The notes beneath the pieces were generated by a model. That model worked only from the letters and a program-made list of their open reading frames with translations. It made no database searches and had not been told where the DNA came from. A program made the position numbers and the translations under genes. DNA of 64,000 bases from Comamonadaceae bacterium OH2545_COT-014 (lineage in GTDB: Bacteria > Pseudomonadota > Gammaproteobacteria > Burkholderiales > Burkholderiaceae_C), in the NCBI GenBank assembly GCA_003859965.1, contig RQYR01000010.1, positions 1-64,000 on the forward strand, read 5' to 3'. Below, piece by piece: positions 9,889 to 20,768 of the stretch (the stretch's first letter is position 1; each line of letters opens with the position of its first letter).

Positions 9889-9975
9889 GCCCGGGTGGCG
9901 AAATAGGTAGACGCAGCAGACTCAAAATCTGCCGGTGGCAACACCATGCCGGTTCGATTCCGGCCCCGGGCACCA
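9889..9975 (+). tRNA. tRNA-Leu (anticodon CAA)
   Basis: This 87-base gene has a perfect 7-bp acceptor stem (GCCCGGG with CCCGGGC), an encoded CCA end, and an anticodon arm GCAGA-CTCAAAA-TCTGC giving anticodon CAA for codon UUG. It also has a long variable arm (GGTGGCAACACC) as expected for a class II tRNA, and the TTCGATT T-loop. It lies between divergent cysM and convergent DUF192 genes and is followed by a terminator. Confidence 0.97.
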
Positions 9976-10020
9976 AGGCCAGCGCACTCAGGACAGCCTG
10001 TCAATTGCCTGAATGAAATC

Positions 10021-10043
10021 AAGCCGCCTTCGGGCGGCTTTTT
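10021..10043 (+). terminator. Rho-independent terminator after tRNA-Leu
   Basis: The hairpin AGCCGCC-TTCG-GGCGGCT is perfect, has a stable UUCG loop and is followed by a T-run. It lies 46 bases after the tRNA. Confidence 0.9.
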
Positions 10044-10071
10044 CGCGTCTGGGAGCCAGAGCCCGGATCCC

Positions 10072-10593
10072 CTACCCGTTTTGCCCGGCCGTCGCGCCGC
10101 CCTGGGGCGGTTTGGCTGCCTGGAAGGGCCGCCCCTTGAGCCGCGCGCCGGGCTGGATGTGGCGGTGGCCAAACCAGCCCTGGTTCATCTCAAGCACATA
10201 GCGCACGGGTTTGGCGGAGCAATGGCTGCGCTCGTCCAACGGCTGCATGTCTGCCAGGTTGACGATGGCGCCGTCATCGGCCACGAAAGCTACTGTCAGC
10301 GGCAGCAGCGTGTTTTTCATCCAGAAGCACTGCACGCCAGGCTGCTCAAAGACGAACAGCATGCCTTCGTGCTGGGGCATCTCGCGACGGTGCATCAGCC
10401 CTGTTTGGCGTTGCGCGTGGGTTTGGGCCACCTGGGCCTCAATGCGGTGCATGCCGATCGTGAGCGTCACGCGCGGCAAATCCAGTTGTGGTTGACCAGA
10501 AGGCGCCGCTCCTTGCGCCCGTGCTGGCTGTGCAAGCGCCATGAATGAAGCCACCGTCAGTGCGGCGGGCAAGAAGTGAACGTGTTTTTTCAT
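10072..10593 (-). CDS. Exported DUF192 family protein
   Basis: The 173-residue protein begins with a clear signal peptide (MKKHVHFLPAALTVASFMALAQPARA), so it should be exported. The mature part is a DUF192 domain with the family hallmarks QTGLMHRREMPQHEGMLFVFE, CFWMKNTLLPLTVAFVADDGAIVNL and a late ARYVLE-like stretch (VRYVLEMNQGWF). The function of DUF192 is not established. A longer in-frame extension upstream is possible, but the ATG at 10593 is chosen because it starts the signal peptide. It is divergent from icd with about 180 bases between. Confidence 0.88.
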   Translation of the reverse strand: MKKHVHFLPAALTVASFMALAQPARAQGAAPSGQPQLDLPRVTLTIGMHRIEAQVAQTHAQRQTGLMHRREMPQHEGMLFVFEQPGVQCFWMKNTLLPLTVAFVADDGAIVNLADMQPLDERSHCSAKPVRYVLEMNQGWFGHRHIQPGARLKGRPFQAAKPPQGGATAGQNG

Positions 10594-10774
10594 GAATGGA
10601 TGACAACGCAATCGCGGAAACGGGGGGCAAAACGGAGCCTGGGCCCAGGGCCGAACCAGAACAAAAACGACCCGCATGCAGGCCGTGCGTGACGGGGCCA
10701 CAGGTAGAATGCCGGGCGCTTGGGGGCGCTGCGCCCCATGTTTTTCACCCCCTTCATTTCGAGGAGACTTTTCA

Positions 10775-12028
10775 ATGTACCAGCACATCAAGGTGCCTGC
10801 CCAAGGCGAAAAAATCACGGTCAATGCCGACATGTCCCTCAATGTGCCGGACCAGCCCATCATTCCCTATATCGAAGGCGATGGCACGGGCTTCGATATC
10901 ACGCCGGTCATGCTCAAGGTGGTAGATGCCGCGGTTGAAAAAGCCTACGGCGGCAAGCGCAAGATCCACTGGATGGAGGTGTATGCCGGTGAAAAGTCCA
11001 CCAAGGTTTACGGCCCCGATGTCTGGCTGCCCGAGGAAACGCTGGAAGCCGTGCGCGATTACGTGGTTTCCATCAAAGGCCCACTGACCACGCCCGTGGG
11101 GGGCGGTATCCGCAGCCTGAACGTGGCGCTGCGCCAGGAGCTGGATCTTTACGTCTGCCTGCGGCCCATCCAGTACTTCAAGGGCGTGCCCTCGCCCGTG
11201 AAAGAGCCGGAAAAGACCAACATGGTCATCTTCCGTGAAAACAGCGAGGACATTTACGCCGGCATCGAGTTCGAGGCCGAGAGCGAGAAAGCCAAGAAGC
11301 TCATCAAGATCCTGCAGGACGACTTCGGGGTCAAGAAAATCCGCTTCCCCGAAACCTCGGGCATCGGCGTCAAGCCCGTCTCGCGCGAAGGTACCGAGCG
11401 CTTGGTGCGCAAGGCCATCCAGTACGCTATTGACAACGACAAGCCCAGCGTGACGCTCGTGCACAAAGGCAACATCATGAAGTTCACCGAAGGGGGGTTC
11501 CGCGACTGGGGCTACGCCTTGGCCAAGAAGGAATTCGGTGCGGTGGAAATCGACGGCGGTCCGTGGTGCAAGTTCACCAACCCGAAAACGGGCAAGGACA
11601 TCATCATCAAGGACTCGATCGCCGACGCCTTCCTGCAACAAATCCTGCTGCGCCCGGCCGAGTACAGCGTGATCGCCACGCTCAACCTCAACGGTGACTA
11701 CATTTCCGACGCACTGGCCGCGCAGGTGGGCGGCATCGGCATCGCGCCCGGCGCCAACCTGTCTGACCGCGTGGCCATGTTCGAGGCCACGCACGGCACC
11801 GCGCCCAAGTACGCGGGCAAGGATTACGTGAACCCCGGCTCCGAAATCCTCAGCGCCGAAATGATGCTGCGCCACATGGGCTGGAAGGAAGCGGCTGATC
11901 TCATCATCAGCAGCATGGAAAAGTCCATCCAGAGCAAGAAAGTCACCTACGACTTCGCCCGCCTGATGGAAGGCGCCACGCAAGTGAGCTGCTCCGGCTT
12001 TGGCCAGGTGATGATCGAAAACATGTAA
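10775..12028 (+). CDS. icd: NADP-dependent isocitrate dehydrogenase
   Basis: The 417-residue TCA-cycle enzyme converts isocitrate and NADP to 2-oxoglutarate, CO2 and NADPH. The phosphorylatable-serine substrate loop is present as [20 protein letters not shown], and the metal/substrate residues are visible in [19 protein letters not shown]. The late sequence [25 protein letters not shown] and [14 protein letters not shown] are the family signature. The length matches the E. coli-type enzyme. The ATG at 10775 is preceded by a strong GAGGAGA site. It is followed by a good terminator, so it is probably monocistronic. Confidence 0.97.
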   Translation: MYQHIKVPAQGEKITVNADMSLNVPDQPIIPYIEGDGTGFDITPVMLKVVDAAVEKAYGGKRKIHWMEVYAGEKSTKVYGPDVWLPEETLEAVRDYVVSIKGPLTTPVGGGIRSLNVALRQELDLYVCLRPIQYFKGVPSPVKEPEKTNMVIFRENSEDIYAGIEFEAESEKAKKLIKILQDDFGVKKIRFPETSGIGVKPVSREGTERLVRKAIQYAIDNDKPSVTLVHKGNIMKFTEGGFRDWGYALAKKEFGAVEIDGGPWCKFTNPKTGKDIIIKDSIADAFLQQILLRPAEYSVIATLNLNGDYISDALAAQVGGIGIAPGANLSDRVAMFEATHGTAPKYAGKDYVNPGSEILSAEMMLRHMGWKEAADLIISSMEKSIQSKKVTYDFARLMEGATQVSCSGFGQVMIENM

Positions 12029-12085
12029 GCACACGGCTTACCGGCGCGCCTGATGGGCCGCCTCCTTGCGGCACGCATGAACCAC

Positions 12086-12128
12086 GCGCCCCTGGCCACT
12101 TTCTGGTAGCGGCCCAGGGGCGCTTTTT
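12086..12128 (+). terminator. Rho-independent terminator after icd
   Basis: A 10-bp perfect stem (GCGCCCCTGG with CCAGGGGCGC) is followed by TTTTT, 58 bases after the icd stop. Confidence 0.88.
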
Positions 12129-12262
12129 CACGGGCGCCGCACAGTGCCCCGCCCTGCCCCTGCCAAATGCTGCTGCTTGGCTGGCGTTTGGCTGCCACCG
12201 TAAAATTAGCTACCGGGCCCAAGTTTTTCTGGCCCGGTTTTTTGTGGCCGCGCGCCACATAA

Positions 12263-12424
12263 GAACCTGTTCAAAGTCTCGGCGCGAGTGGGCAGCAAGC
12301 GGTTTGGGATGGGATACAAGGCGCAAAACGCCGCCAATAGCACGGGCTATTGGCCAGTTTTGCAACGCCGCAGACCGCCCAAATCCGCTGGATGGCCCGC
12401 CGTGCAGGGGCTTTGAACAGGTTC
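12263..12424 (+). repeat. Long palindromic dispersed element, copy C
   Basis: This 162-base copy is the most regular. The ends GAACCTGTTCAAAG and CTTTGAACAGGTTC are perfect inverses, and the apex is a perfect 9-bp hairpin GCCAATAGC-ACGG-GCTATTGGC. It lies between the icd terminator and guaC. Confidence 0.85.
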
Positions 12425-12488
12425 TAAAAACCGGCCGCCGGACCAAGCGCCCACCTGTGCAATCAACCTGATGGAGCTTGGAAACCGC

Positions 12489-13466
12489 ATGGAAATCTTT
12501 GACTACGACCATGTGCTGCTGCTGCCGCGCAAGTGCCGCGTGCAAAGCCGCAGCGAGTGCGACGCCTCGGTCGCCTTCGGCCCGCAGCGCTTTCGCCTGC
12601 CCGTGGTGCCGGCCAACATGAAAACCGTGGTGGATGAACGCACCTGCCAATGGCTGGCGGCCAACGGCTATTTCTACGTCATGCACCGCTTTGACCTGGA
12701 CAACGTGGCCTTCACGCGCGACATGAAAACGCGCGGCCTCATGGCCAGTATCTCGCTGGGCGTGAAAGCGCCCGACTACGCCACGGTGGACCAGCTCGCC
12801 GCCGAAGGCCTGGCGCCGGAATACATCACCATCGACATCGCGCACGGCCACGCCGACACGGTGCAGAAGATGATTGCCCACCTCAAGAACCGGCTGCCGC
12901 AGAGCTTCGTCATCGCCGGCAACGTGGGCACGCCCGAGGCCGTGATCGATCTGGAAAACTGGGGCGCCGACGCCACCAAGGTCGGCATCGGCCCCGGCAA
13001 AGTCTGCATCACGCGCCTGAAAACAGGCTTTGGCACCGGCGGCTGGCAGCTCAGCGCCCTGAAGTGGTGCGCGCGCGTGGCCACCAAACCCATCATCGCC
13101 GACGGCGGCATACGCAGCCATGGCGACATTGCCAAGAGCATCCGCTTCGGCGCCACGATGGTGATGATCGGCTCGCTGTTCGCCGGCCATGAGGAGTCGT
13201 CCGGCCGCACGGTGGAAGTGGACGGCGAGCTGTTCAAGGAGTATTACGGCTCGGCCAGCGACTTCAACAAGGGCGAGTACCGCCATGTAGAGGGCAAGCG
13301 CATTCTGGAGCCCATCAAGGGCAAGCTGGCCGACACCCTGGCCGAGATGGAACAGGACGTGCAAAGCTCCATCAGCTACGCCGGCGGCCGGCAGCTGATG
13401 GACATCCGCAAAGTCAACTACGTGATCCTGGGCGGCGACAACGCGGGTGAACACCTGCTGATGTAA
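12489..13466 (+). CDS. guaC: GMP reductase
   Basis: The 325-residue barrel enzyme converts GMP to IMP with NADPH, recycling guanine nucleotides. The catalytic cysteine is in [11 protein letters not shown] and the phosphate site in [32 protein letters not shown]. The N-terminus [16 protein letters not shown] matches the type found in Bacillus and many proteobacteria. The ATG at 12489 is chosen over an in-frame ATG at 12471 because the latter overlaps the GGAGCTTGG that serves as ribosome-binding site. The gene is preceded by palindromic element copy C. Confidence 0.93.
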   Translation: MEIFDYDHVLLLPRKCRVQSRSECDASVAFGPQRFRLPVVPANMKTVVDERTCQWLAANGYFYVMHRFDLDNVAFTRDMKTRGLMASISLGVKAPDYATVDQLAAEGLAPEYITIDIAHGHADTVQKMIAHLKNRLPQSFVIAGNVGTPEAVIDLENWGADATKVGIGPGKVCITRLKTGFGTGGWQLSALKWCARVATKPIIADGGIRSHGDIAKSIRFGATMVMIGSLFAGHEESSGRTVEVDGELFKEYYGSASDFNKGEYRHVEGKRILEPIKGKLADTLAEMEQDVQSSISYAGGRQLMDIRKVNYVILGGDNAGEHLLM

Positions 13467-13573
13467 GCCCGCCGACCTGCCCTGCCCCTTCCGCCGGTTC
13501 GGCCACTGTTTCGCCACCGCTGCGCCACCACACCGGCCAGGAGCCAATGGCCCGGCGGCGACAATCGCGCCCC

Positions 13574-14356
13574 ATGACAACCGCCCCCACGCTGCCGCGC
13601 ACCCGTTTCGTCCTCATCGGCACCAGCCACGCCGGCAACGTGGGCGCGGCGGCGCGCGCCATGAAGGTCATGGGGTTTGACGACCTGGTGCTCGTCGCCC
13701 CCCGCTGGCCCGACGTGCTGAGCCGCCCCGAGGCCATTGAGCGCGCCAGCGGCGCCGACGACGTGCTGCGCGCCGCCCGCACCGTGCCCACGCTGACCGA
13801 GGCCTTGCACGGCATGACCCACCTGTGCGCCACCGCCATGACCGCGCGCGACTTCGGCCCGCCCACGCGCAGCCCGCGCGCGCACTTCCAAACGCTCCTA
13901 AATAAAGAGCAAACAAACGTTTCCCTGCCTGCCCAAAGCCCCGCTCCAGCAGGCGTTGCTTTTCTCTTCGGCTGCGAACGCTACGGCATGCGCAACGAAG
14001 ACGTTTACCGCTGCCATGTGGCGCTGAGCATCCCCACCAACCCAGCCTACGGTTCACTCAACCTGGCCGCCGCCGTGCAGCTCATCGCCTATGAGTGGCG
14101 GCAGGCGCTGGGCGGTTTTGATCGCGCCGGCCACGCCGCCGCGCCCGCACTGGCCGATGCCGCGCAAATTGACGGCATGCTGGCGCACTGGGAGCAGGCG
14201 CTCATTCACCTCGGCTTTCTCGACCCTGCCGTGCCCAAAAAGCTCATGCCCCGCTTGCAGCAGCTCTCCAACCGTGCCCAGCCCACGCCGCAGGACATTC
14301 ACATCCTGCGCGGCGTGGCCAAGGCCGTGCTTCAATCCACACCGCCCCGGCACTGA
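13574..14356 (+). CDS. trmJ: tRNA (cytidine/uridine-2'-O-)-methyltransferase TrmJ
   Basis: The 260-residue SPOUT enzyme methylates the ribose at position 32 of the tRNA anticodon loop using SAM. Visible features are the N-terminal RFVLIGTSHAGNVGAAARAMKVMGF, the trefoil-knot SAM region FLFGCERYGMRNEDVYRCH and SIPTNPAYGSLNLAAAVQLIAYEWR. Between RAHFQ and GVAFLFG there are about 10 extra residues compared with E. coli TrmJ, and they are encoded by AT-rich DNA (around 13893-13945) that resembles the dispersed short repeats. The ATG at 13574 fits the family N-terminus better than 13547. cysE follows after 17 bases, probably in one operon. Confidence 0.9.
   Translation: MTTAPTLPRTRFVLIGTSHAGNVGAAARAMKVMGFDDLVLVAPRWPDVLSRPEAIERASGADDVLRAARTVPTLTEALHGMTHLCATAMTARDFGPPTRSPRAHFQTLLNKEQTNVSLPAQSPAPAGVAFLFGCERYGMRNEDVYRCHVALSIPTNPAYGSLNLAAAVQLIAYEWRQALGGFDRAGHAAAPALADAAQIDGMLAHWEQALIHLGFLDPAVPKKLMPRLQQLSNRAQPTPQDIHILRGVAKAVLQSTPPRH
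13893..13960. repeat. Repeat-like insertion within trmJ
   Basis: The stretch CTCCTAAATAAAGAGCAAAC and the following TGCCTGCCCAAAGC resemble the short AT-rich repeats found between genes (compare 91-160 and 37058-37080). It keeps the trmJ frame and encodes an extra loop. Confidence 0.45.
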
Positions 14357-14373
14357 TTCCCGCGCTGCCCACC

Positions 14374-15147
14374 ATGCTCACCCGCATCCGCTCCTACATC
14401 CAGGCCATTCTTGAACGCGACCCGGCCTCCCGCAGCCACTGGGACGTGGTGTTTTCCTACCCCGGCTTTCATGCGCTGGTGCTGCACCGCGTGGCGCACG
14501 CGCTGTGGCGGCGAGGCTGGCTCTGGCTGGCGCGCTGGGTGTCGCACTGGGGGCGCTGGCTCACCGGCATCGAAATTCACCCCGGCGCCACCATTGGCGA
14601 GCGCGTGTTCATTGACCACGGCATGGGCGTGGTGATCGGCGAAACCGCCGAGATTGGCGACGACTGCACCATCTACCAGGGCGTGACCCTGGGCGGCACC
14701 TCGCTCGCCAAGGGCGCCAAGCGCCACCCCACGCTGGGCAAGGGCGTCATCGTGGGGGCCAATTCACAGGTGCTGGGCGGCTTCACCGTGGGCGACGGCG
14801 CCAAGATCGGCTCTGGCGCGGTGGTCACCAAGCCCGTGCCCGCTGGCGCCACCGCCGTGGGCAACCCGGCGCGCATCATCCAGGCCGAATCAGACGCCCG
14901 GCGCGAGGAAGCGGCCGCCCGCATGGGCTTTTCCGCCTACGGCGTCACGCAAAGCGATGACCCGGTGAGCCAGGCGCTGCGCGGCCTGATTGATGGCACC
15001 GCCGGACACGAGCATCAGATCGCCCTGCTCTGGCAAGCGGTGGAAAAGCTCTCGGCCCAGCTGAAGGACGCCGACTGCGTGCCGCGCGACGCGGCCCGCC
15101 GTGAACAGTTCGAGGCCGATCGGCTGAACGAGCTGGTGGGCAAATAA
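14374..15147 (+). CDS. cysE: Serine O-acetyltransferase
   Basis: The 257-residue enzyme makes O-acetylserine from serine and acetyl-CoA, the committed step of cysteine synthesis. The hexapeptide-repeat beta-helix is clear (IEIHPGATIGERVFIDHGMGVVIGETAEIGDDCTIYQGVTLGG), including the catalytic His/Asp region IDHGMG. The length and the C-terminal tail fit the shorter CysE type. It is 17 bases downstream of trmJ and likely cotranscribed. cysM lies elsewhere in the window on the opposite strand. Confidence 0.93.
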   Translation: MLTRIRSYIQAILERDPASRSHWDVVFSYPGFHALVLHRVAHALWRRGWLWLARWVSHWGRWLTGIEIHPGATIGERVFIDHGMGVVIGETAEIGDDCTIYQGVTLGGTSLAKGAKRHPTLGKGVIVGANSQVLGGFTVGDGAKIGSGAVVTKPVPAGATAVGNPARIIQAESDARREEAAARMGFSAYGVTQSDDPVSQALRGLIDGTAGHEHQIALLWQAVEKLSAQLKDADCVPRDAARREQFEADRLNELVGK

Positions 15148-15456
15148 AGCGGCCTTTGCTTCCGGCTCCAGAGCCGGTTTCCGCCGCGTTCGCCAGCTTG
15201 GCCCAGCAGCTCTGTGCGCCCATGGCCAGAAGGCCCGCCGCCAGTGACCACGGCCAGACTTGGCCGGGCAGCACACGCATAGGTTCGCCACCACTCCGAC
15301 CAACCCGTTTAATCAAAATTCATAGCGCCTCAGGCCGTATCTACGGCCCAAAACGCCATTTTTTCTTTCATCATGGGCAAGCATGGGCTGTGCCCCGCGT
15401 GCGTGATCCGCACGCATGATCCGTGTGGGCCAGCCCTGCCGCGCCCAGGCAGGTGC
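15148..15456. other. Intergenic region between convergent cysE and tadA, with a short repeat
   Basis: This 309-base gap lies between two genes pointing at each other. It contains the short repeat at 15322-15366, whose core is the perfect hairpin GGCCGT-ATCT-ACGGCC followed by AAAACG and a T-run. That hairpin may serve as a transcription terminator for the rightward cysE message. No ORF looks real. Confidence 0.5.
15322..15366 (+). repeat. Short dispersed repeat with terminator-like hairpin
   Basis: CATAGCGCCTCAGGCCGTATC continues as TACGGCCCAAAACGCC and a run of T. It is a near copy of the unit at 8828-8880. Confidence 0.6.
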
Positions 15457-17052
<1,596 letters not shown>

Positions 17053-17316
17053 TCAAGGCGTATCGTCCGGCATGCGGGCGCGGCCCTGTTGCAGAGCTTC
17101 TTCCAGCGCCTTCTGGTAATGCTGCGGGCGTTGCAGCGCGGCCGGCCCGCGCGCGTGGCCGGCGTCCGCAGCCGCCTCCGCGCCTGATGCCGGGGCCGCC
17201 ACAGCCGGTGCAGGCTCGGGTCGCGCGCCCAAGCCTTTGGCAGCCTGGCCAGCCAGCTTGCCAACAACGGCCAGCACCACCAGCAGGCCGAGCAGGCCAA
17301 ACACAAAACGGCTCAT
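17053..17316 (-). CDS. Small membrane-anchored protein of unknown function
   Basis: The 87-residue product starts with one strong transmembrane helix (FVFGLLGLLVVLAVVGKLAG), followed by an Ala/Pro-rich linker and a charged amphipathic tail (HYQKALEEALQQGRARMPDD). Its start codon overlaps the stop of the preceding PaiB-like gene (ATGA), so the two are translationally coupled. I do not recognise a family. A single-pass inner-membrane protein with a short exposed tail is all that can be inferred. Confidence 0.65.
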   Translation of the reverse strand: MSRFVFGLLGLLVVLAVVGKLAGQAAKGLGARPEPAPAVAAPASGAEAAADAGHARGPAALQRPQHYQKALEEALQQGRARMPDDTP

Positions 17317-18023
17317 GATTCAGTGGCTCCTTGATCTGCCTGACTGTCCCCGGCGTGGCCGGGCACCATGCGCAGGGTGCGCATCCACGCGGCCAGCGCG
17401 CGCGCTTCAGGTGCGCCCCCGGCATAGGCGGCGTGCATGGCGTCATGGGCTTCGGGGCGGTGCTGGTTGAGTTTGAAGGTGCACTGCCAATGGGTCACAT
17501 CGAGCTGGAAGGCGGCAATGCCAGCCAGCATCTGGCGCGTGTAGCGTTCAGGCAGGCTGCGCCATTGGGCGGCATAGGGCCGCTCATGACTGGCAATCAG
17601 GCGCTTGAGCAGCGCGTCCTTGGCGGCCTCGCCTTCCAGCAGCCGGGCCTGCACGGTGCAATGCACGGCCAGGTAATTCCAGGTAGGCACGCGCTCGCGG
17701 TCGGGGTAAACAGCGGGCGACATGTAGGCATGCGGCCCCATGAACACCGCCAGCGCGCGCGGCTGCCGCGCCAGCCAGCGCCAGTGCGGGTTGGCGCGCG
17801 CCATGTGGCCGTGCAGAACGAAGGCCGGCCCGCCCTCTGGCGGCGTTTGCCGCGCCTGTGGCTGGGGCGGCGCGGCCTCATGCACTTGCAGTTGCAGCGG
17901 CAGGTGCGTGACCAGCGGCAAGCCGTCGGGGCCATTGGAAACCAGGCTCGCCAGCGGGTGCTCGCGCATCAGCCGTGCGGCCAAGGCAGCATCGGTGCAG
18001 CGAAATGGCGGCGGGGCGTACAT
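17313..18023 (-). CDS. FMN-binding PaiB-family protein
   Basis: The 236-residue protein matches the PaiB family of split-barrel FMN-binding proteins: an N-terminal YAPPPFRCTDAALAARLMREHPLASLVS, the central TWNYLAVHCTVQARLL and the C-terminal LAGIAAFQLDVTHWQCTFKLNQHRPE. In Bacillus, PaiB is linked to control of protease and sporulation genes, and in proteobacteria members are annotated as negative transcriptional regulators. No DNA-binding motif is visible here. The reading frame stays open far upstream, but the ATG at 18023 gives the conserved N-terminus. It is divergent from the histidine kinase gene and coupled to the small membrane protein gene. Confidence 0.85.
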   Translation of the reverse strand: MYAPPPFRCTDAALAARLMREHPLASLVSNGPDGLPLVTHLPLQLQVHEAAPPQPQARQTPPEGGPAFVLHGHMARANPHWRWLARQPRALAVFMGPHAYMSPAVYPDRERVPTWNYLAVHCTVQARLLEGEAAKDALLKRLIASHERPYAAQWRSLPERYTRQMLAGIAAFQLDVTHWQCTFKLNQHRPEAHDAMHAAYAGGAPEARALAAWMRTLRMVPGHAGDSQADQGATES

Positions 18024-18164
18024 GGGGGGCTTACTGTACGCGTTGTACGCGTGCCCGCAGGCGCCATGCAGCAAGCGGCATGCAGCAGGTGGCATGAAAA
18101 AACGGAGCGGGCCGGGCCGGCGCACGGCGGCCCGTGAGCAAACGCCTCGCCTACACTGCCCGCC

Positions 18165-20759
18165 ATGCCGATTGCCCCCCTTCCTCCAGACCACGGCGCC
18201 ACGCCAGCGGCCGCCCCGCCTGCCGGCCGCTGGCGCCAGCGGCGCCTGTTCAGCCATGAACGCTTCACGGCCGCGGCGCCGCTGGCGGCGGTGCTGCTGT
18301 TTTTGGCGGCCATCGCGGCGTCGTTCTGGTATCTGCGCTCGGAGGAAGTGCAGCGCGAGCAAGAGGCTGTCAAGCGCGATCTGGAGTACGGCCAGCAGCG
18401 CCTGCGCCTGCGCCTGCTGGAGCGCCAGGAGCAGCTGATGCGGCTGGCGCGCGCCGCCGCCAGCGGGGAGCTGGATGCCTACGGCTTCGCTGGGCAGGCT
18501 GAAGCGCTGCTGGCGCAGTTTCCGGACCTGTTGGCGGTCAGCTGGATTGGCGCACAAGGGCAGGTGCAGGTCACGCAGGCCTCGCCCAGCCAACCTGCGG
18601 CGCGCGGCTGGATGCAGGGCGGCGCTCTGGCCCCCGGCATGGCCCGGGACACCTGGCAGCAGGCCCGCCGCCTACTGCAACCCGTTTACTCCCCCCCCGT
18701 CATGCCGGCCGACACCGGCCCTGGCGGCACGCCCGCCGCGCCGCCCTCGGCGCCGCCTTCGCTGCAGTTGCATGTGCCGCTGCTGCAAGGCGGCGAGTTC
18801 GGCGGCACGGTGCTGGCTGAATATTCGCTGGACGCCCTGCTGCGCTACGGCGTACCCGCCGAAGTGCTGGCGCGCTACGCCGTCGCCCTGCTGGACGGCC
18901 AGGGCGCCCTGCTGGCTGGCCAGAGCATTCCGGCCCGCCACGGGCTGGCCAGCTACCTGCCCTGGGCCAACCGCATCAACGCCTTCACATTGCCCGTGAC
19001 CCCGCTGGCCAATGGCCTGGCGCTGCGCGCGCAAGCCTGGCGCACCTCGCAAAGCGTGGTGAGCAATGCCTTGTTCTGGCTGGTGGCGGCGCTGTCGGCG
19101 CTGACCGTGTGGATGCTCATCGCCAACTGGCGCCACACCCGCACGCGCCAGCAGGCGCAGGCCGCGCTGCTGGCCGAAACCACGTTCCGCCGCGCCATGG
19201 AAAACTCCATGCGCACCGGCATGCGCGCGCTCGACATGCAAGGCCGCATCACTTACGTCAACCCCGCTTTCTGCCAGATGACCGGCTGGAGCGAGGAAGA
19301 ACTGGTGGGCTGCGCCGAGCCGTTTCCCTACTGGCCCGAGGGCGACCACGCCATGCTCTCGGCCCGCCTGCGCGACGAGCTCATGGGCAGCGCCAGCGCC
19401 ACCGACTTCCAGATGCGCGTGCTGCGCAAAGACGGCTCGCTGTTCGACGCGCGCTTTTACGTCTCGCCCTTGATCGACGCGGCCGGCCGCCAAAGCGGCT
19501 GGATGGCGTCCATGACCGACATCACCGAGCCCAACCGCGTGCGGCGCGAGCTGTCGGCCTCGCACGACCGCTTCACCACCGTGCTGGAGGCGCTGGACGC
19601 CTCCGTCTCCGTGGCCCCGCTGGGCAGCCAGGAGCTGCTGTTCGCCAACAAGCTCTACCGCCAGTGGTTCGGCGCCACCACGGCGGGCCACCTGGGGCTG
19701 GTGGCGCGCGCCGGCTCGCTGCAAGGCGCCACCGCCGCCGATGACGACGGCCAGGACGCCGTGGACGCCTTTGCCGGCATGCCCACCAGTGACCTGCCCG
19801 GCTCGCAAGCCGACAACGCCGAGATTTACCTGCCCGAGCTGGACAAGTGGCTGGAGGTGCGCTCGCGCTACCTGCACTGGGTGGACGGCCGGCTGGCCCA
19901 GATGGTGATCGCCACCGACATCACCGCGCGCCGCCTGGCCGAGCAGCGGGCCGAGGAACAGGCCGAACGCGCCGAAGCCGCCAGCCGCCTCATCACCATG
20001 GGCGAAATGGCCTCCAGCGTGGCGCACGAGCTGAACCAGCCGCTCACCGCCATCAGCAACTACTGCACCGGCATGCTCTCGCGCCTGCGCAGCGGCAGCA
20101 TTGGCCCGCAGGAGCTGCTTGCCCCGCTGGAGAAAACCGCCCGCCAGGCCCAGCGCGCCGGCCAGGTGGTGCAACACATCCGCAGCTTCGTCAAGCGCAG
20201 CGAACCCAAGCGCCAGCTCACCTCGGCCGCCGCCATCGTCGAGGCGGTGATGGAGCTGGCCGAAGTGGAAGCGCGCCGCCGCCAGGTGCGCCTGACGCAC
20301 CACGTCGCGCCGGGCCTGCCGCCGCTGCATGCCGACCCCATCCTCATCGAACAGGTGCTGCTCAACCTCATCAAGAACGCCGCCGAAGCCGTGGACGCTG
20401 CCCGCCGCCCGCCCGCGCAGCGCAGCGTGGAACTGCGCGTGACCGCGCTGGCCGCCGCGCCCGGCGCCAGCGGCCCGCCCGCCGTGCAGTTCAGCGTCAC
20501 CGACAGCGGCACCGGCCTGCCGCCCGAAGTACTGGAACGCCTGTACGAAGCCTTCTTCTCCACCAAGCGCGAAGGCATGGGCATCGGGCTGAACTTGTGC
20601 CGCTCCATCGTCGAGTCGCACCAGGGCCGCATCGAGGCCGAGAACCTCTACAATGCCGGCCACATCGCGGGCTGCCGTTTCTCCTTCTGGATTCCAGCCG
20701 CTGCCGCCAGCGCCTGGCCAGAACCCGCAGATACCCTCCCCTCCCCCATCCCCGGATAA
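18165..20759 (+). CDS. Membrane-bound PAS-domain sensor histidine kinase
   Basis: The 864-residue protein has two transmembrane helices (about residues 36-56 and 302-326) flanking a periplasmic sensor domain of about 240 residues. Two PAS-like segments follow (about 345-450 and 465-590), then a DHp/ATPase module. The phospho-acceptor is His621 in SSVAHELNQPLTAISNY, and the N, G1 and G2 boxes read LLNLIKNAAEAV, DSGTGLPPE and GMGIGLNLCRSIVESH. This DctB/FixL-like kinase layout pairs with the FixJ-type regulator gene starting 9 bases downstream. The signal is unknown, and the periplasmic domain resembles those sensing small ligands. Confidence 0.9.
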   Translation: MPIAPLPPDHGATPAAAPPAGRWRQRRLFSHERFTAAAPLAAVLLFLAAIAASFWYLRSEEVQREQEAVKRDLEYGQQRLRLRLLERQEQLMRLARAAASGELDAYGFAGQAEALLAQFPDLLAVSWIGAQGQVQVTQASPSQPAARGWMQGGALAPGMARDTWQQARRLLQPVYSPPVMPADTGPGGTPAAPPSAPPSLQLHVPLLQGGEFGGTVLAEYSLDALLRYGVPAEVLARYAVALLDGQGALLAGQSIPARHGLASYLPWANRINAFTLPVTPLANGLALRAQAWRTSQSVVSNALFWLVAALSALTVWMLIANWRHTRTRQQAQAALLAETTFRRAMENSMRTGMRALDMQGRITYVNPAFCQMTGWSEEELVGCAEPFPYWPEGDHAMLSARLRDELMGSASATDFQMRVLRKDGSLFDARFYVSPLIDAAGRQSGWMASMTDITEPNRVRRELSASHDRFTTVLEALDASVSVAPLGSQELLFANKLYRQWFGATTAGHLGLVARAGSLQGATAADDDGQDAVDAFAGMPTSDLPGSQADNAEIYLPELDKWLEVRSRYLHWVDGRLAQMVIATDITARRLAEQRAEEQAERAEAASRLITMGEMASSVAHELNQPLTAISNYCTGMLSRLRSGSIGPQELLAPLEKTARQAQRAGQVVQHIRSFVKRSEPKRQLTSAAAIVEAVMELAEVEARRRQVRLTHHVAPGLPPLHADPILIEQVLLNLIKNAAEAVDAARRPPAQRSVELRVTALAAAPGASGPPAVQFSVTDSGTGLPPEVLERLYEAFFSTKREGMGIGLNLCRSIVESHQGRIEAENLYNAGHIAGCRFSFWIPAAAASAWPEPADTLPSPIPG

Positions 20760-20768
20760 ACAAAAGGC

